Shown here in pieces: positions 18,840 to 26,440 of a stretch of DNA of 64,000 bases (position 1 is the stretch's first letter; each line of letters opens with the position of its first letter). A program made the position numbers and the translations under genes. Origin of the DNA: an uncultured Psychrobacter sp. (GTDB lineage Bacteria > Pseudomonadota > Gammaproteobacteria > Pseudomonadales > Moraxellaceae); NCBI GenBank assembly GCA_947489525.1, contig CANLDW010000007.1, forward strand, positions 80,194-144,193, in the 5' to 3' direction. The notes under the pieces were generated by a model that was not told the origin of the DNA, did no database searches, and saw only the letters and a list, made by a program, of their open reading frames with translations.

Positions 18840-19481
18840 ATGACCACCTTGCAATCGACTCCACAAACCTTAATGTTACGGCTTGATAACCTTACCGTGC
18901 AGCGCGATGAGATGCCCTTATGTGAAGGGGTGAGTCTCAGCCTTGCGCCTGGTCGTATCTGTCACTTAATCGGTGCAAATGGTACGGGCAAGACGACCCT
19001 GCTTATGCAGCTGGCAGGTCTATTGCCAGTGCTACAAGGGGAGATCGACTATCAAGGGGTGGCATCTTTACCTGTTCAGCCGCTGTACGTCTCGCATCAG
19101 CTGGGTATTCATCCCAGTCTAACCGTCGCGCAAAATCTGACATTTTTGCTTAATTTGTACGGCATAGCGCCGCAGCCGAGTGATATTGATGCGGCGTTGG
19201 AGTGGGTGGGGCTACAGGGGTTTGAGTCGGTCAGCTCCAGTCATTTATCAGCAGGGCAGACACGGCGTATTACGCTAGCCAGACTGTATTTGCTAAGTGC
19301 CAAGATAACTCCATTATGGTTACTTGATGAGCCCTTTACTGCGCTTGATGTTGACATGGTTGCGCGTATGGAGCAGCGCTTGCTTGATTTTGCTCGTGCT
19401 GGCGGTGCTATCCTGATGACCAGTCATCAGCCAGTGGGAGTCGCCGATCATGTGCTTGATCTATCCGAATACAGAGTATAG
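18840..19481 (+). CDS. ccmA: Haem exporter ATP-binding protein CcmA
   Basis: A 213-residue ABC ATPase that, with CcmB and CcmC, drives release of haem-loaded CcmE during c-type cytochrome maturation (System I). Walker A GANGTGKTTLL, signature LSAGQTRRITLARL and Walker B PLWLLDEPFTALD are all present. The length matches the family (about 205). The start is ATG 18840, with AGGA five bases upstream; the TTG immediately before it is not needed. It is the first gene of the ccm group; ccmB follows after 134 bases. Confidence 0.95.
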   Translation: MTTLQSTPQTLMLRLDNLTVQRDEMPLCEGVSLSLAPGRICHLIGANGTGKTTLLMQLAGLLPVLQGEIDYQGVASLPVQPLYVSHQLGIHPSLTVAQNLTFLLNLYGIAPQPSDIDAALEWVGLQGFESVSSSHLSAGQTRRITLARLYLLSAKITPLWLLDEPFTALDVDMVARMEQRLLDFARAGGAILMTSHQPVGVADHVLDLSEYRV

Positions 19482-19615
19482 CCGCTTATTTAGCATACGT
19501 AGTTCATAGCAACATAGTCAGTAGAGTTTAGACGTTCGTACTACCTATTACATAAGGTACAAGCGAGTTAAGTTAAGCGTTATTTAGAGCAGTGATGTAA
19601 GGCAAAGGATAGATA

Positions 19616-20326
19616 ATGGCGGCAAAACGTAATGAGATAGAAGATAAGAGCGTACGCGGTATCAGTATGATACAGCTTTGGCGCCGCGAGTGGCACGTCA
19701 AGCAACAAGGCGCCGTGCAGTGGCTGTATCCTTTGATATTGTTTTTGGTGATTATTACTTTGTTTCCCTTAGCGGTAGGTAGCGAGCCGCAGCTTCTACA
19801 GCGCCTTGGGGTCTCGGCGGTATGGATTGCCGCCCTATTATCGCTGGTTATGGGTGTTGATGGACTGTTTAAACCCGCGCTTGATAATGGCACGCTCGCA
19901 CAATTGGTAGTAGCAGAAGCTTCTCTGCCGCTTTGGGTATTGATTCGCCTTATCATTCATTGGATATTTAGTAGTGGTGTTATCGCAGTATTAAGCGTGC
20001 TTGCCGTACCCTTGTTTGGGCTAAGCTGGCTTGAGACGGGTATCCTTATGCTCTCTATTATCGCTGGTAGTCCTATGCTGCTTATGCTCTCAGCGGTAGC
20101 GAGTAGCTTGACCTTGTCACTTAAGAACGGCGCGGTACTCGTACCACTCATTGCGCTACCCATGCAGCTACCGGTGCTTATCTTTGCCACGGGGGCAGTG
20201 GATCTATTCGCAACGGGTTTAAACGGCCTACCTATATTAGCGCTACTACTCGCGGGTAGTATCATCTCGGTTCTTGTTGTGCCGTGGGTCATTGCTGTGA
20301 CCTTAAAGATGGCGTGGCTAAACTAA
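19616..20326 (+). CDS. ccmB: Haem exporter permease CcmB
   Basis: A 236-residue membrane subunit of the CcmABCD complex with six helices. The N-terminal LWRREW cytoplasmic start is typical, and so are the VWIAALLS and LDNGTLAQLVV segments. It carries about 16 more N-terminal residues than E. coli CcmB; a shorter start at the internal Met 18 would restore the usual length, but ATG 19616 has AAGG seven bases upstream. The 134-base gap before it is wide for a ccm operon. Confidence 0.93.
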   Translation: MAAKRNEIEDKSVRGISMIQLWRREWHVKQQGAVQWLYPLILFLVIITLFPLAVGSEPQLLQRLGVSAVWIAALLSLVMGVDGLFKPALDNGTLAQLVVAEASLPLWVLIRLIIHWIFSSGVIAVLSVLAVPLFGLSWLETGILMLSIIAGSPMLLMLSAVASSLTLSLKNGAVLVPLIALPMQLPVLIFATGAVDLFATGLNGLPILALLLAGSIISVLVVPWVIAVTLKMAWLN

Positions 20327-20416
20327 GCGCTGTGAGCAGGACGACTAAAACCATTTAACCAGGACGCTGTTACCATCGTAAAAAACCCCGGTTGTAGAAA
20401 CATCGTATCCATAGCG

Positions 20417-20444
20417 TGGTGAACGTTGGCAGTTTTGCTATAAT
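20417..20444 (+). promoter_or_regulatory. Candidate extended -10 promoter upstream of ccmC
   Basis: TGCTATAAT (20436-20444) is an extended -10, with a weak -35-like TGGTGA at 20417-20422 (16-base spacer). It lies 83 bases before ccmC in a 200-base gap after ccmB, so ccmCD may have its own promoter. Confidence 0.45.
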
Positions 20445-20526
20445 GTTTACATAGTTATTAACCACCAGTTGCTATATCTCACTCTGTGTTAGTGATGATC
20501 CTAGTGCTGTGTCATAGGTTGCTCTC

Positions 20527-21315
20527 ATGCCCAACTTAAATAATGTCTCCTCTCCTAGCTTATGGCAACGTATTTGGCAGGGTTTTTTGACCACTGTCGG
20601 TACTAAACAATTCTTTAGGCTGTTTGCGCCTTGGGTCAAATGGCTAGGCTTACTAGCGGCTATATGCTTAGTTATTGGTAGTATATGGGGTCTGGCTTTT
20701 GCGCCGCCAGATTATTTACAAGGCAATAGCTACCGTATCATCTTCATTCACGTGCCAGCGGCCAGCCTTGCGATCTCCATCTATTTTGCGCTCGCGGTAC
20801 TCGGGGTGATTTTTTTGGTTTGGAAGATAAAAACTGCCAATCTAGTGGCGCAGGCGCTAGCGCCTATCGGGTTCTTACTATGTGTCATTAGCTTATTGAC
20901 AGGTTCTATCTGGGCGAAACCAACATGGGGTACGTACTGGGTGTGGGATGCGCGTTTGACCTCTATGTTGATCCTAGCATTTTTATACGCTGGGGTGATG
21001 GCACTATTTGCCGCCTTTGAGCACACGGCCAATCGCGGTAAAGCAGCGGCTATTTTATCGATTGTTGGGGCGGTTAATCTACCGATCATTAAGTATTCAG
21101 TGGAATGGTGGAACACCTTGCATCAAGGCGCGACGTTTAGTTTGACCGAAGCGCCAAAGATGTCGGCGGATATGTGGATGCCGCTACTACTAATGATGAT
21201 TGGCAGCTATCTATTGGTAGCGACGCTTGCAATCTATCGCACTAATACCTTGATTTTGTCCCGCGATCAAAGCAAAGCTTGGGTCAAAGAGTACGTGCGC
21301 GCGCAGCACAAATAA
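20527..21315 (+). CDS. ccmC: Haem transport/handling protein CcmC
   Basis: A 262-residue six-helix membrane protein that attaches haem to CcmE. The tryptophan-rich periplasmic signature reads WGTYWVWDARLTSML, and the flanking haem-ligand histidines lie in FIHVPAASLA and EWWNTLHQGATF. Length and order are normal for the family. ccmD begins 22 bases after its stop. Confidence 0.97.
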   Translation: MPNLNNVSSPSLWQRIWQGFLTTVGTKQFFRLFAPWVKWLGLLAAICLVIGSIWGLAFAPPDYLQGNSYRIIFIHVPAASLAISIYFALAVLGVIFLVWKIKTANLVAQALAPIGFLLCVISLLTGSIWAKPTWGTYWVWDARLTSMLILAFLYAGVMALFAAFEHTANRGKAAAILSIVGAVNLPIIKYSVEWWNTLHQGATFSLTEAPKMSADMWMPLLLMMIGSYLLVATLAIYRTNTLILSRDQSKAWVKEYVRAQHK

Positions 21316-21337
21316 GTATATTATTTACGAGGGTATT

Positions 21338-21580
21338 ATGCAGCCATATTTTTATAGCCTATCTGAGTTCATCGCCATGGGTACGCACGGCGTTTTTGTC
21401 TGGTCATGCTGGGCGATTACTGTAGGTATTATGCTCGTGTTTATTGTGTATAGTCGCCGTCAGCGACAAGCGCTCATTAAGCAGCTAGCTATCCAGCAAG
21501 TACGGCAAGCGCAGCGTAAGCCATCGACTAGCCGTCATACCACTAACCAGCGCCATCCTAACCCTGCCAGAGATCAGTAA
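21338..21580 (+). CDS. ccmD: Haem exporter protein CcmD
   Basis: An 80-residue single-span membrane protein (helix at about residues 15-38, FVWSCWAITVGIMLVFIVY) that stabilises the CcmABC-CcmE complex. The N-terminal SLSEFIAMGTHGVFVW matches the family, and the tail is basic. It has a good GAGGG ribosome site. ccmE, normally adjacent, is displaced by about 400 bases that hold a repeat element. Confidence 0.92.
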   Translation: MQPYFYSLSEFIAMGTHGVFVWSCWAITVGIMLVFIVYSRRQRQALIKQLAIQQVRQAQRKPSTSRHTTNQRHPNPARDQ

Positions 21581-21690
21581 TATTGAATGTTATACAGGCT
21601 ATTAAGTTTATAAAAGGCGCTCTATTTATGACCGCACAAGTACAGATGACAAGTCATTGATTTGCCTAAAAAATGCTACCATATACTATA

Positions 21691-21839
21691 TATATCCAAT
21701 TCGAAATAAAATCGATACGCTAATATCGTCGTGCTACTGGCATAAATTTTGCGCAGCATTGAAAAGTGCGAAGTGCACAGCAAGCAAGGAAAATTTGTAC
21801 CAGTAGCACTGTATCGGTTTTAAAGTGACTCAATTGTAG
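21691..21839. repeat. MITE-like palindromic element, copy 1
   Basis: A roughly 149-base element between ccmD and ccmE. Outer ends pair imperfectly as inverted repeats (ATCGATAC at 21711-21718 against GTATCGGT at 21811). An inner pair GTGCTACTGG (21731-21740) and CCAGTAGCAC (21800-21809) is perfect, extending to near-paired ATAAATTTT and AAAATTTGT. The core GAAAAGTGCGAAGTGCACAG (21761-21780) recurs at 52741-52760 with one change. No open frame of note, so it is non-autonomous. The 400-base gap holds nothing else I can name apart from the ccmE leader. Confidence 0.8.
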
Positions 21840-21983
21840 CTTCAACACAGTTATGTTTATCAAAACACTTATAGTTACTTACTATGAGTTATTTGCCATC
21901 AGTTTTAGACTGAATGTACGATAGCTTTTAGAATAATGTTTGATTCGCCCTTTAAAACAGCGACTGATTAATGAGGTAGTTAT

Positions 21984-22484
21984 ATGAACGCCGTTCGCCG
22001 CAAAAAGCTGACGTGGGTACTTTTTACCTTTGTAGGGGCAGCTATTGCTGTTGCGCTTGTCATCTATGCTATTGGACAACAAACGGACTATTATTTTGAT
22101 GCCACTGCCATCTCACAAGGTGAGGCGCCACAAGACAAACGTATTCGTGCAGGTGGTATGGTAGTAGCAGGTAGCGTACAACGTGCGCCTAATGATCCGC
22201 TCAGCGTAGAGTTTGCCATTACCGACTTTCAATCGACAGTGCCTGTGACGTATCAAGGTATTTTACCTGACCTATTTGCTGAGAACTCAGGCGTGGTCGC
22301 AACAGGTAAGATGCAAGGCGACACCTTTGTCGCAGGAGAAGTGCTTGCTAAGCATGATGAGAATTATATGCCGCCTGAGGTTGCAAAATCGATGAAAGAG
22401 AATAACCGTATGGGCGTAACACCATTCTCTGAGGTTTATAATCCAGCGCAGCCTATTCATGAGACCCAAACGCTACAACAGTAG
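21984..22484 (+). CDS. ccmE: Periplasmic haem chaperone CcmE
   Basis: A 166-residue haem chaperone anchored by one N-terminal helix (residues 10-30). Haem is bound covalently through His124 in [13 protein letters not shown], and Tyr128 is the usual axial ligand. Both are present. It transfers haem to the CcmF/H ligase. The start has GAGG eight bases upstream. A strong terminator follows directly, so ccmF, ccmG and ccmH are not in this operon. Confidence 0.96.
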   Translation: MNAVRRKKLTWVLFTFVGAAIAVALVIYAIGQQTDYYFDATAISQGEAPQDKRIRAGGMVVAGSVQRAPNDPLSVEFAITDFQSTVPVTYQGILPDLFAENSGVVATGKMQGDTFVAGEVLAKHDENYMPPEVAKSMKENNRMGVTPFSEVYNPAQPIHETQTLQQ

Positions 22485-22507
22485 TTGTAAATGTAAGGTC
22501 TAAATGC

Positions 22508-22543
22508 AAAAAGCCACCAAGACTTAATATTGGTGGCTTTTTT
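22508..22543 (+). terminator. Rho-independent terminator after ccmE
   Basis: AAAAAGCCACCA pairs with TGGTGGCTTTTTT around an 11-base loop, with a T-run. It closes the ccm group, 24 bases after the ccmE stop, and may act on the convergent reductase gene too. Confidence 0.9.
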
Positions 22544-22588
22544 ATAAAGGGTCATTCCTTAGACAAGATTTTGAACCATCAAAAGCAA

Positions 22589-23437
22589 TTAATCATCCCA
22601 CTCAGGAGAGTAGTCCGGATGCTCAATTTTGCGTCCATCGCTACGGGCTAAACTACCGATTTTCTCAAGCTCCTCAGCGCTTAGTTCTAGCTTCAGGGCG
22701 TCTAAATTACCTTGTAAGTGATCTAGATTAGATGTTTTTGGAATAGCAACGCGTTTTTTGTCAGACAAGATCCAAGCTAATGATACTTGAGCTGGCGTTG
22801 CCCCATGCTTATCAGCAATCTCCTTGATCGTCTCATTATCGAATACATCACCACGCGCAAGTGGCGAGTAAGCCTCTAACAAAATATGGTGATTGTTCAA
22901 AAAGGTCTGCAAGCTGTTTTGTTTAATAAAGGGATGAAACTCAACTTGGTTGACCACAATCGGCACATCAGCGTACTTTTTGGCTTCGATAATGTTAGCG
23001 ATATTGAAATTAGAGACACCAATATGACGAGTAAGCCCCTGTTTTTGAAGCTCACAAAGTGCTGGAATAGTCTCAGATAAGGGTACGCGCTCGTCGGGCC
23101 AGTGCAGAAGTAGCAGATCAACGTAATCTGTATCTAAGTTGTCAAGCGAGCGCTTGGCCGCCGCTTTTAGCTTTTCAGGTTCAAATTTCATATCATCAGG
23201 GAAGATCTTAGTGGTCAAAAAGAACGTATCGCGTGCGACTCCAGATTGTTTAATGCCTTGTCCGACCTCTTTTTCATTACTGTACGCCTGCGCAGTGTCG
23301 ATGTGTTCATAGCCCATTTGTAGCGCTTGACTGACGACATCAATACAGTCTTGTCCAGTTGATTGCCAAGTACCAAGACCGAGTACGGGAATATTGGCTC
23401 GTCCTGCCGTGCGAATGTTATAGGTTTTATTACTCAT
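22589..23437 (-). CDS. Aldo/keto reductase
   Basis: A 282-residue NADPH-dependent aldo/keto reductase resembling the 2,5-diketo-gluconate reductase (AKR5) group. The catalytic tetrad is visible: Asp47 and Tyr52 (HIDTAQAYSNE), Lys77 (FLTTKIF) and His112 (LLLLHWPDE). The cofactor region IPKTSNLDHLQGNLDAL is near the C terminus. The ATG has GGAG about six bases upstream. It probably reduces small aldehydes or ketoacids; the physiological substrate is unknown. Confidence 0.92.
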   Translation of the reverse strand: MSNKTYNIRTAGRANIPVLGLGTWQSTGQDCIDVVSQALQMGYEHIDTAQAYSNEKEVGQGIKQSGVARDTFFLTTKIFPDDMKFEPEKLKAAAKRSLDNLDTDYVDLLLLHWPDERVPLSETIPALCELQKQGLTRHIGVSNFNIANIIEAKKYADVPIVVNQVEFHPFIKQNSLQTFLNNHHILLEAYSPLARGDVFDNETIKEIADKHGATPAQVSLAWILSDKKRVAIPKTSNLDHLQGNLDALKLELSAEELEKIGSLARSDGRKIEHPDYSPEWDD

Positions 23438-23644
23438 ATTCTTCTCCTTCTCGCTTTTTTACTTTATTTGTATTTTATGGTCGCGTATAAACTATTAGCT
23501 ACTGATATCTACTGGCTATAGCAACCTACTTACTATAATAATAAGTCCGTAAAAGAGGAAGGGTAGGTGACTTATCCCTACAAAGGCTGCACAGGTTGTA
23601 ACGTGGTTTTTGTAATGGCGTAAACGGATTCAACAGACTTAACT

Positions 23645-23678
23645 AAAAAACGCCCATTACCTAAAGTAGTGGGCGTTT
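23645..23678 (-). terminator. Hairpin terminator after metQ
   Basis: AAACGCCCATTAC and GTAGTGGGCGTTT form a stem with one mismatch around CTAAA. On the minus strand it is followed by a T-run. It lies 27 bases beyond the metQ stop. Confidence 0.85.
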
Positions 23679-23704
23679 GTATTAACAGTCTTTTTTAAGC
23701 CGTT

Positions 23705-24664
23705 TTATTGCGCGGCGATCTCACCAGTGACGGTAGCAGTACCAGCGCTAGCAGTCACTTGGTTCTGACCTTGATTGTCACCCCAGTTGTTTGGGAATTT
23801 ATAGCCGGGGAAGGTGTCGTGCGCATACTGTTTAAACTCGGCTGAGTTATAAGCATTAGTGACGTCTTCTACCCACTTTTTATCTTTGTCCGCTGACTTA
23901 ATTGCCGCCCAGTTGACATAAGCAAAGCTTGGCTCTTGGAACAAGGCTTCGGTCAGCTCAATACCAGAGTCAGTCGCGTAGTTGCCATTGATCACTGCAA
24001 AGTCGACTTCATCGCGCGCGCGCGGTAGCTGTGCGGCTTCTAACTCAACGATTTCTATATCGTATTTGCTATTGTCAGCGATATCGGTCTTTGAGGCAGT
24101 TAAAGGGTCAATATTGTCTTTGAGCGTAATCCAGCCCAAATCGTCCATCATCACCAGCGCACGCGCAAAGTTACTAGGATCATTGGGGGCAGAGACGCGC
24201 ATGCCTTTATAAGCTTCGTTTAGATTGGATTTTTGACCAGAGTAGATACCAAGCGGCGCGGTAGGGACTTGAAAGACTTCTACCAAATCAAGGTTGTTCT
24301 CAGTTTTAAACGTATCTAGATAAGGCTTGTGCTGAAAAACATTGATATCCAAGTCGCCCTCAGCAAGCGCCAAATTGGGACGGACATAATCGGTAAAGGT
24401 AATAAGCTCAACCTCATAACCTTGAGACTCTAGTGCACCTTTAACTTGGTTGCGAACCATATCTGCAAAATCGCCCTCGGTCGTACCGATGACAATCTTA
24501 GTATGCTCAGGATCAATGTCAGCTGCCGCACTCGTTTGGTTCGCTGGTGTCTCTTTGGTAGCTTCAGGAGCAGAAGCGTTGTTACAACCAACCAGCACTA
24601 AGCCTGAGACGCCGACGGTTGCTAAGCCAAGCGCTAATTGACGACTAATATCTGTTAGTTTCAT
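23705..24664 (-). CDS. metQ: Methionine-binding lipoprotein MetQ
   Basis: A 319-residue solute-binding protein of the NlpA/MetQ family that hands D/L-methionine to the MetNI permease. The lipobox LVLVGC puts the lipidated Cys at 27, followed by a 20-residue Ala/Thr/Glu linker. Family segments IVIGTTEGDFADMVR and VFQHKPYLD are present. It is the last gene of metN-metI-metQ but is separated from metI by 224 bases containing a tandem repeat. Confidence 0.95.
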   Translation of the reverse strand: MKLTDISRQLALGLATVGVSGLVLVGCNNASAPEATKETPANQTSAAADIDPEHTKIVIGTTEGDFADMVRNQVKGALESQGYEVELITFTDYVRPNLALAEGDLDINVFQHKPYLDTFKTENNLDLVEVFQVPTAPLGIYSGQKSNLNEAYKGMRVSAPNDPSNFARALVMMDDLGWITLKDNIDPLTASKTDIADNSKYDIEIVELEAAQLPRARDEVDFAVINGNYATDSGIELTEALFQEPSFAYVNWAAIKSADKDKKWVEDVTNAYNSAEFKQYAHDTFPGYKFPNNWGDNQGQNQVTASAGTATVTGEIAAQ

Positions 24665-24830
24665 ATATTTATCCTTGTTATCCTATAGATGTAGTAAAAA
24701 ATGTTGTGGTAAGGTGAAGCCAAGCTAAAGGAGCTATATTAAAAACGCTATGCTAATGACTCTTTTTACTAGCGTCAAGTGTTAGAGCGGCCATGTGATA
24801 GCTGCGCTAGTACAGACTACACTAGTAGTT

Positions 24831-24890
24831 ATTGAACTGATAATTATTGAACTGATAATTGTGGAACTGGCAATTATTGGACAGATAATT
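24831..24890. repeat. 15-bp tandem repeat between metI and metQ
   Basis: Four units of ATTGAACTGATAATT (the third and fourth diverged) start at 24831, 24846, 24861 and 24876. The last unit ends in the metI stop codon (24889-24891). On the minus strand each unit reads TTATCAGTTCAATAA, ending in an in-phase TAA, so the repeat could have grown outward from the end of metI. Confidence 0.85.
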
Positions 24891-25575
24891 AGCGTTTATC
24901 CAAGCGCGTAGCCAGCCAGTTCCCTAGTGCTTGAATAGCGATAACCATGATAGAGAGCATAATGACAATGAATATCATCACCTCCGTCTGATAACGGTAG
25001 TAGCCATAGCGAATGGCTAAGTCGCCAAGCCCGCCGCCGCCGATCATCCCAGCCGCTGCCGAATAAGACAGTAAACTGATACAAAGGATAGTGACAGATA
25101 GCACGAGCCCTGAGCGCGATTCATTAAGCAATACTTTGATAATGGTAAAGGGACGCGCGCCCATGGACTCGGTCGCCTCAATGATGCCGCGTGGCACTTC
25201 ACGTAGGTTTTGCTCCACCAGCCGCGCAAAATAAAAGGAGCCGGCAATCGCCAGTACCAGTGAGGCCGCAATAGGTCCGATGCCCGTACCTACGATCGCC
25301 TTAGTAAAAGGACTCATAGCAATCATCAAAATCACAAACGGAAAAGCGCGCATGAAGTTAGTGATACCGCCCAGTACCGCGTACAAGGTCTTATTTTGCA
25401 AAAACTGGCGATCGCTTGATAGAAACAAAAATATCCCGAACAGACCACCGATGATGATTGCTACTGTGGTTGAGATACCGAGCATAATAAAGGTATCAAT
25501 AAAGGCTTGGATAATCTCTGCACGTAGTGCTAGCAGCTTGTCTATCGAGTCAGTGAATTGAGTCATCGTTAGCAT
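24889..25575 (-). CDS. metI: Methionine ABC transporter permease MetI
   Basis: A 228-residue permease with about five helices and the binding-protein-dependent transport loop for contacting the ATPase (EATESMGARPFTIIKVLL). The length is normal. The ATG has AGGAG about six bases upstream and lies 12 bases after the metN stop, so the two are translated together. Confidence 0.95.
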   Translation of the reverse strand: MLTMTQFTDSIDKLLALRAEIIQAFIDTFIMLGISTTVAIIIGGLFGIFLFLSSDRQFLQNKTLYAVLGGITNFMRAFPFVILMIAMSPFTKAIVGTGIGPIAASLVLAIAGSFYFARLVEQNLREVPRGIIEATESMGARPFTIIKVLLNESRSGLVLSVTILCISLLSYSAAAGMIGGGGLGDLAIRYGYYRYQTEVMIFIVIMLSIMVIAIQALGNWLATRLDKR

Positions 25576-25587
25576 CTCTTTCTCCTG

Positions 25588-26358
25588 CTAGTCTTCTTGC
25601 ACTAGGCCTTGACCAATGGGTGTGGTCGCTTGAATGAGACCGTCTTGCACGCTTGCCACTTCCAGTAGCTCGCTTTGATGCAACAGAGCCGCGCGGTGAC
25701 ACAAACGGCGAATCACGCTCATCTCGTGTGTAACAATGACGATGGTGACGCCAAGCTGTTCATTGATATCGCGTAAGCAAGTGAGCAAACTGCGTGTGGT
25801 TGCTGGATCAAGGGCGCTGGTTGGTTCGTCAGCGAGCAGTACTTTGGGGCTGGGTGCAATAGCGCGTGCAATACCAACGCGCTGTTTTTGACCACCTGAT
25901 AACTGCGCCGGATAGTGACCAGCGCGATCGGTTAGATCAACAATAGCAAGACAGTCCATGACGCGCTGATGAATATCACGTTTGGGATAGCCTGATACGG
26001 TTAAGTTAAAAGCGACGTTATCAAATACCGTACGGTTGGCCATGAGGTTGAACTGCTGAAAAATCATGCCGATGTTGTGACGGGCAATACGTAGATCGCT
26101 TGCAGACAGGGCTGTCAGATCGGTGCCGTCTATGATGACTTGTCCGGAATCTGGACGCTCAAGCAGGTTAATCAATCGCAATAAGGTGGACTTACCTGCG
26201 CCTGAATAGCCCATAAGACCAAAGATCTCTCCTTGCTGTATGGACAGCGAGGTTGGCGCAACCGCGGTAAACCGCTGCGCGTTGCCGTTGTCATCTTTGC
26301 TAGATCGGTCGCTCAAAAAGCTTTTGGTCACATCACGTAGGACGATCATGTCACTCAT
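25588..26358 (-). CDS. metN: Methionine ABC transporter ATPase MetN, lacking the C-terminal NIL domain
   Basis: A 256-residue ABC ATPase that powers methionine import. Walker A GYSGAGKSTLLRLINLLE, Q-loop MIFQQFNLM, signature LSGGQKQRVGIARAI and Walker B VLLADEPTSALD are intact. E. coli MetN has about 343 residues. Here the C-terminal NIL/ACT-like domain, which binds methionine and inhibits transport, is absent, and only a short helical tail follows the H-loop (IVTHEM). I use ATG 26358; a GTG at 26409 is less likely. The gene lies 82 bases downstream of the histidine kinase stop. Confidence 0.9.
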   Translation of the reverse strand: MSDMIVLRDVTKSFLSDRSSKDDNGNAQRFTAVAPTSLSIQQGEIFGLMGYSGAGKSTLLRLINLLERPDSGQVIIDGTDLTALSASDLRIARHNIGMIFQQFNLMANRTVFDNVAFNLTVSGYPKRDIHQRVMDCLAIVDLTDRAGHYPAQLSGGQKQRVGIARAIAPSPKVLLADEPTSALDPATTRSLLTCLRDINEQLGVTIVIVTHEMSVIRRLCHRAALLHQSELLEVASVQDGLIQATTPIGQGLVQED

Positions 26359-26440
26359 AGCAGGCTCTAAATCAGGGTTGATAAAGGGCGCTAATATAGC
26401 ACACAACACGGCTTGTTAGATATGACAGTGACGACTTAGA

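Noticed and set aside
24831..24890. GATAAT-rich repeat resembling Fur half-sites between metI and metQ
   Set aside because: Only scattered half-sites match; no 15-base palindrome comparable to the one at 50944, and it lies downstream of metI with no promoter on the right strand.
26359..26440. Search for a SAM riboswitch or MetJ box before metN
   Set aside because: The 82-base gap has no matching motif or strong folded leader.
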